Source: Wyeomyia smithii
Lineage: Eukaryota > Arthropoda > Insecta > Diptera > Culicidae
NCBI RefSeq assembly: GCF_029784165.1
Contig: NC_073695.1
Coordinates: forward strand, 160,075,622 to 160,139,621
DNA: 64,000 nucleotides
Reading direction: 5' to 3'
Shown here: positions 58,921 to 64,000 of the stretch, piece after piece
How positions within the stretch are numbered: the first letter of the stretch is position 1
Layout: each line of letters opens with the position of its first letter
Made by a program: the position numbers and the translations under genes
Notes under the pieces: generated by a model
What the model was told of the DNA's origin: nothing
The model's database searches: none
What the model saw: only the letters and a program-made list of their open reading frames with translations

Positions 58921-60190
58921 TATAATAAATACATTTAAACAGAAGCAACATTAAATATTAATTTACCCTTACTCTTGTGCCAATTTTTGTTATTTTCCAA
59001 CAATCTGCTCGGATTCAGACGATGTGTTTGTGTGTATCGATAATATGTCAAAAAACTTCATATCAATAAAGCAAAACATTTATTGTTTAAGTAGAACAGC
59101 TAATCTCTTTACACACTCATACTCACAGAGGCAACGCGTGGGTTTTGAACCTACCAGTTTAACTACAAATTATGGAAATCATAGTTTGAGGCAGTAATCA
59201 CAATTATAACAGCGAAAATACGCAAGTCATTATTCATTTTGTGCTATTTAAAAGTAAAACTAAAAAAATAATAAATGATTTATAAATTTGGATTAGGAAT
59301 TTATTTTTTGTTGATACAAAGTGTTTACAGGATGAAATAATTAACCAATGAAGAATTTCATCCTAAAAATTACTGCTCCTTGAAAAAGTGAAATTTAAAT
59401 AGCTGTAGCATGGTCAAAGCTTCGTCGCCCGTACCGTAGTGGGCTTTTATTAGCAACTAGTTGAATGTACCAGTCCTCACTCGAGTGGAAGTTTGTGCTT
59501 TTTCTATAATTTTCTATAATTTTATATATTTTTTACCAGCCTCTCATTTCAAATATTTATGTCTATTTCAGTTACAAACTTGTTCATATGCCACATTTTT
59601 CATATGCCACATTTTCCATTTCTAAAGTTAATAAAATAACTATAAAAATAAATAATTTGGACGAACTGTTTAAAGAGCATCGAACAAAATAAAGAATTAT
59701 TTACCTTCGATTCATTCGGATTCGTAAAAAGTAAATTCTGGTCTGATCGTGATTTCTTTTTTTTTACTTCATTCATATGCTCTCCTCAACAGTTTCAAAT
59801 ATTGTTTTTCTACGAATTTTAAAGTTATTCACTAATTTGAAACTAAGCTTTGCGATGTGAATGAAAATTTAAATAAAAATCTGCATGTTTTTTTGTTATT
59901 ACATGAGTTTTGAAATTATGTTCTTCGTAATCACATCATTCATTCATTGGAGTTTTTCAAACACTATTATACAGTGTTGTATCTGGATCGTATACCAGAA
60001 GAGATCAAAACAATGGTCGCAGAGGTCCTAATCTTACAAAAAAAAAAAAATCTGAATCGTAATGAAGCATAGATTTTCATGAATGCAAAAACACAATCAT
60101 GCAGCGACACGTCCATACATACATGCAACATGAGACGCTAATTAAAAAATAAATTTCAAATCCAAATTGATGTAGGTAACGTTAGGGACG
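58921..60190. other. Interior of the hAT composite, no gene recognised
   Basis: AT-rich. No long frame or clear repeat ends. Confidence 0.35.
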
Positions 60191-60393
60191 TTGCGATACC
60201 ATTAAACATCGATACTTAGAATCGATACCTGTATCGAGAGCAAGTACTGATATTCCGATAGTATTGAGGCTAAAGTATTGATACCTAAATGTATCGTTGT
60301 GCGAAACCAGTTCGTTCAAAATATAAGTCATTATTCTTTTTTATTATTTATTCCTCAAGATAAAACATTTAATTCAATTAAACCATTTATATA

Positions 60394-60531
60394 GACCATT
60401 CTACAAGACGTTTCTGAACTCAATCTATGAATGAAATTTTGACAGAAAGCTCGGAGCCGCTGGCATAACGCACGTAAAAGCAACATCATCAACAGCGGCA
60501 TACGTGACACCTGTCAGTTCGTAAAATGGTC
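60394..60531. mobile_element. Small MITE, GACCATTCTA ends, copy 2
   Basis: GACCATTCTAC...GTAAAATGGTC with TA on both sides. Opposite orientation to the copy at 13381. It has inserted at the end of the hAT transposase remnant and supplies its stop. Confidence 0.8.
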
Positions 60532-60700
60532 TATAAATTTACTGAATCTAGAAACACCAGCTTCTGCAGAAACTTAGTCGAAAGTCGATTACGCTTTTCT
60601 TTAATAATTGATCCTGTTTTCGAAAAAAACCGCTTGCATGGCTCTGTAGATTTTACCTTCGGATCTGCATGACCGTAGAAAAGGATCGTTCCCGTAGGTC
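60531..60700 (-). pseudogene. hAT transposase C-terminal dimerisation tail, frameshifted
   Basis: On the minus strand the frames read KIYRAMQAVF, then across a one-base expansion of a T run (near 60625-60631) KTGSIIKEKRNRLSTKFLQK and LVFLDSVNL. The pattern FSK-G-II-EKRNRL...LVFL is the hAT C-terminal (Dimer_Tnp_hAT) signature. The stop TAG (60531-60533) overlaps the edge of the MITE. The rest of the transposase was not recognised. Confidence 0.75.
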
Positions 60701-60930
60701 AATCTACAGAAATTTCTGTTAAATTGGCATTGCCGATGAGATGGCATGCATGCATACGATGCATCAAAATGGCACAGGAAACAGCAAGTTTTCTGCTTCG
60801 TTCGTTCTTCTTTACAGGGTTGTTTTGAGTCTTTTCGATACTGAGAGGTGTGTATCGATATTGATGAAGTATCGCTGGTAAAACATCGATACCAAATATC
60901 CGAGAATTTTGTAGTTGAAAAAGTAGGTTT

Positions 60931-62369
60931 AAAGACCACGAATCACCCCTGCACAGTGGGGAATCGCTGGCCATTACCCAAAAAATTTTTTTTTCGTTAG
61001 CTGTTTCATAATATTTTTCCTTTATTGCTATAACATTCAAGTGTCTAAATCCCAAATTTGGGCGCAATATCATGAAATCTGAATTTTTTATGACTTTTCA
61101 AAGCTTGGCGAACTGACGGTTTTTGTCTTTTTCTTGAAAAAAAGTACGTTACTTTGAAACGCTCTGTAGCTTCAATGATAGCTTGGATTTTTTTGACGTC
61201 AAAGGAAAAGTTGTTGTAAATATTGTGCAAAACAAACCCTTTTCATTATATATTGAAAAATTTGGTCATAGTAGGCCTGACGCTAGAAAAAATTAAAAAA
61301 AAACGTGACTTTTTGTAGAAAAGTAGCTTAAAAGTTTAGTTGCCGCAGTTTGCCACGGTTGTGACTACATTCAAAATTTAGGTAAAACCGTAAGCTTTCA
61401 AATGCATACTGTCCGCTGCTGCGCAAAACTGCGCAAATTGTCACTTTAGTGAAAAAAGCGATAGCAGATTGTTTTAGTTTTTATTTTTGAAGTTAAAATT
61501 TCATCCAGGATTAATTTTAATCATAACCATGATACCCCATTAATGAAAATTTATGATATCGTACTCAATCCGTAAGGATAAAATATAAATTTGGGCAAAA
61601 ATCACAAAATTTATCAATGAAAAGTTATAAAATAAGTGTTAAACAAGAAAACAGTAAACAAATCTGAAAAGTTAATTATCTCAAACTTTATCACTTTTTG
61701 CAAATTTAAAACAATACTAAAAACATTCAACCCTTTTCAACTTATGATCATGAAATTCGTTAAACTGATTGAAGTGTCAAATATTAGCAGCAAATTCATA
61801 CCATCAAACTCCGGCCAACAATAGCTCGTTTGAAGATTGCTTTTGCTTCGCACTCGTTTGCATACAAATGTAAAGCACACATTTTGCTTTATGAGAAAAA
61901 AACAAAGAACAGTCGTCGCCCTCCGCATCTTTTCGTATTCATTTAGAACGTTGTGTCATTCCAGTGTCTTAGTTTTCAAATTCATAAATTCGTTGAATTT
62001 TATTATGGAGCCTTCAACTTCAGCAGCACCACCTAATTCAATGTCTAGTAAGTTATCAATTCATGGTGTTTTAAACATGTATTTAAATGTCCTCTTTCAA
62101 CCATAGAAACCGGATTAGGAAGATAACATATATATGAAACAATGGAACATCGAAAATTACTAGAAGAAATAAAAATTGCAGCGAAAGACATTTTTCCTGC
62201 TGATAAGTATAATGAACTTCAAATTTTCTGGAAACAATTCAACACGAGATATAAGCGTTCACAGCGAAAGATGATGATGCTGTTGATGATTTTTTCAATT
62301 TGTAATTAGTTTGTATTTCTTATGTTGTTTTAGTTAATTGAAAAAAATATATATATATTTAGGCAAAAT
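60931..62369. other. Interior of the hAT composite, no gene recognised
   Basis: AT-rich. A plus frame at 61837-62106 ends with MEPSTSAAPPNSMSS, which looks like a possible protein start (near 62005) followed at once by a GTAAGT-like donor, so a small first exon is conceivable. No domain is recognised. Confidence 0.3.
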
Positions 62370-62984
62370 TTGTTTAGTTCGAGGGGTCGTCCATAAATTA
62401 CGTTTTTTTTTTAAATGGAAAGGACGCCCGGTGGCACTACTTGTGGTCAAAGATCATATAATTTTATAAAAAAGGAAAAATGGGCCAAAAATATATAAAA
62501 ATTGGATTTCGTGCTTTATGGACGGCCCCAAACAAAAAATGGATGCCAAATTCGTGTTCAGCGCCCCAGAATTATGTAAATACCAAATTTTTGTTGCATT
62601 TATCGACACTTTTTTTTGCTTGGCCAGCCTTTGTATGGAGTCGCCCCACTGTGCCCTGGTTTGTATTAATCCGAAAAAAATAAAAATACCGGTTTTTATT
62701 TTTATGAAATACCGGTTTTTCGAAAAGTCGGTAATACCGACCACCCTAGTTGTTCCTCAAACTTACAAATAAACAAAACCCAAAGACTGTTTCAAACTAG
62801 CTGCTTTGATCAAAGTTCGAAATTAAGAGTCATTATGATAGAAAGATTATTTATTTTGTATTTCAAATATTATGCTCCAATTATGCCTTCAAATACAACA
62901 TCATTATGCTAAAATCCAAAGATTGAAAGTCTATTCTCTCAAAGATATTGGATTATATTCGGCAATTGAAGGATGTTTTCCATT
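62370..62984 (+). repeat. hAT right end and resumed composite repeat
   Basis: ACCGGTTTTT subterminal repeats up to 62748, then CTCAAACTTACAAAT and AAAGTCTATTCTCTCAAAGA, which also occurs at 58306-58325 on the other side of the hAT insertion. Confidence 0.6.
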
Positions 62985-63570
62985 TGATTCCTGTCCTCTG
63001 AGCATCATCCCGGGTGCCGAAAAACTCACATTGGGTAATGTTTGTCTCTTTTACACTGGTTTCCAGAAAATATAACCTACCTTAAAAATGGCGTCTGAAG
63101 ATGATTTCTGGCCTCACGCTATCATACCGCTTCCCCTAAAACGTATTGGATGATATTTGTCACTTTACACATCGAAATACCCAGTTTAGGCAGTTTGGCA
63201 ATTTTACGATGGATTTTATGATTTTATGATTATCAGCAAACCAGAAGTGGTCATCTGAATTAAAAACCCCTTTGGCATCACGCCATGTTTCAGGGTTAAC
63301 ATCTCAACATATGCGTAAACAAGATAGCATATCACCGCTTCTTTTCATACATCTTTATCTTACTGCTGACAGTGGGCACAAATTAATTTGAGCCAACGAC
63401 ATGAGTTCATTGACATTCACTGTTACTCGGTATAGGGATGATTCTGGCCACTGGATATAATCCAGGTTTTAAGAACCCATGTTGAATGGTATTTGGATAG
63501 ATTTATTGGATGCCCCTCAGAAACAACCAGTAATATCAACTGCGTTAAAGAATTTCATTTTCACTGATAA
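62985..63570 (+). repeat. 'CCGGAAGT' family repeat, diverged
   Basis: Units with TTGGGTAATG, CAGAAAATATAACC and AATGGCGTCTG motifs. The best match is to 34750-35000. Frames in it are shadows. Confidence 0.5.
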
Positions 63571-63719
63571 GATCGTTCAAATTTATGTTAAGGAACAACA
63601 TTTAATTATACATTATTTGAAATCTACTGACTAAAGTTGACATAAACAATCTAAATATTTCTACGCAGTATATGAGTACAAATCGATTATAACACGATTA
63701 AAAACAAAATCTCAACATA
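63571..63719. other. No recognisable gene
   Basis: AT-rich DNA only. Confidence 0.3.
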
Positions 63720-63813
63720 TAGGGTATCAAACGTCTTCGTCAGTGGTTTTCTGCAGCAATCTTATGCAAAAACCTGCCGAAGAAAACCACTGACGAAGAC
63801 GTTCGATACCCTA
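63720..63813. repeat. 94-bp near-perfect hairpin
   Basis: Arms TAGGGTATCAAACGTCTTCG... and its mirror ...CGAAGACGTTCGATACCCTA, about 32 bp each. One mismatch (A opposite C on the plus strand, which becomes a G-U pair on the minus strand). The loop is about 30 bases. A foldback MITE or small-RNA precursor. Confidence 0.8.
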
Positions 63814-64000
63814 TTTTAAAGAATTTAATGTTATTTGCATGTATATGTGTCAATGTATATGTATATGTGTGTGAATGTTATATTTTAAATGTTCGGTGTA
63901 GTTGTGTTGTTGGCTACCAAAAATTTGTTGTTGAGATTGAATAATAAATCCATCAGAAATTACCAAGGAGTGTTTTTAAGTGTTGGTGTTAATCTATTTT
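63814..64000. other. No recognisable gene
   Basis: TG/TA-rich DNA to the window end. Nothing supported. Confidence 0.3.

Larger units (their letters stand above)
60190..60930. mobile_element. Decayed hAT-like block with ATCGATAC ends
   Basis: GCGATACC...ACATCGATAC near 60193-60222 is loosely mirrored by GTATCGATATTG...ACATCGATACC near 60850-60893. Between them lie a MITE and a hAT transposase tail. The boundaries are approximate. Confidence 0.4.
58362..62756. mobile_element. Large hAT-ended composite element
   Basis: TAGGGTGG ends lie at 58370 and, inverted, up to 62748, with inward ACCGGTATTT-type subterminal repeats. Flanks are GTTGTTTC (58362-58369) and GTTGTTCC (62749-62756), an 8-bp target duplication with one mismatch, typical of hAT. 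It holds nested MITEs and the C-terminal remnant of a hAT transposase on the minus strand. About 4.4 kb. Confidence 0.7.

Overview
The window looks like nuclear DNA from a culicine mosquito (Aedes-like). That is an inference from the mix of repeats: a tRNA-derived SINE of the Feilai kind, R1-clade retroposons in microsatellites, an errantivirus with a tRNA-Ser primer site, BEL-like LTR DNA, many TA- or TTAA-flanked MITEs, very long (TA)n tracts and an AT-rich background. There are no bacterial operons and no recognisable single-copy host gene. Almost everything that can be named is a mobile element or its remains. A 500-base run of N at 45570-46069 is an assembly gap.

Layout. 1-1522: a spliced minus-strand gene resembling a retrotransposon Gag, whose intron holds about 12 hairpin-forming tandem repeats. 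2265-6000: a MITE and a 2.7-kb palindrome around piggyBac-type ends and a piggyBac C-terminal Cys-rich domain. 7216-11600: R1-clade element 1, inserted in an 18-bp minisatellite. 12532-14033: a pogo-like element between two (TA)n tracts. 14184-18220: MITEs and a large composite repeat. 19219-20249: a MITE between two more (TA)n tracts. 20704-22445: a 1.7-kb non-autonomous TA element. 23602-23890: a SINE with a 15-bp target duplication. 24605-25735: a hAT MITE and a decayed non-LTR reverse transcriptase.

26730-34230 is a complete but broken endogenous errantivirus with 482-bp LTRs, gag, pro-pol and env, also inserted in a (TA)n tract. 34740-36326 is a second palindrome. 36327-38040 is a BEL-like LTR and leader carrying a hAT MITE. 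40100-45569 holds a foldback element, a (TA)n tract and R1 element 2, which has an intact ORF1 body and runs into the gap. 47645-48345 is a Tc1 remnant. 48416-50655 is a broken Ty3/gypsy element. 51354-52260 holds two foldback MITEs and a promoter-like repeat. 52559-56002 is R1 element 3, which has a full-length open ORF2. 56411-57958 is a pogo-family element with an N-terminal helix-turn-helix. 58370-62748 is a large hAT-ended composite, and 63720-63813 is a near-perfect hairpin.

How the parts relate. The R1 copies share 5' and 3' untranslated regions, and each touches a simple repeat, which points to microsatellite targeting. The longest coding sequences are the R1 ORF2 proteins, R1 ORF1, the errantiviral pol segments and the gypsy gag. 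Only R1 element 3 ORF2 is a long uninterrupted reading frame, and even it carries substitutions in conserved reverse transcriptase blocks.
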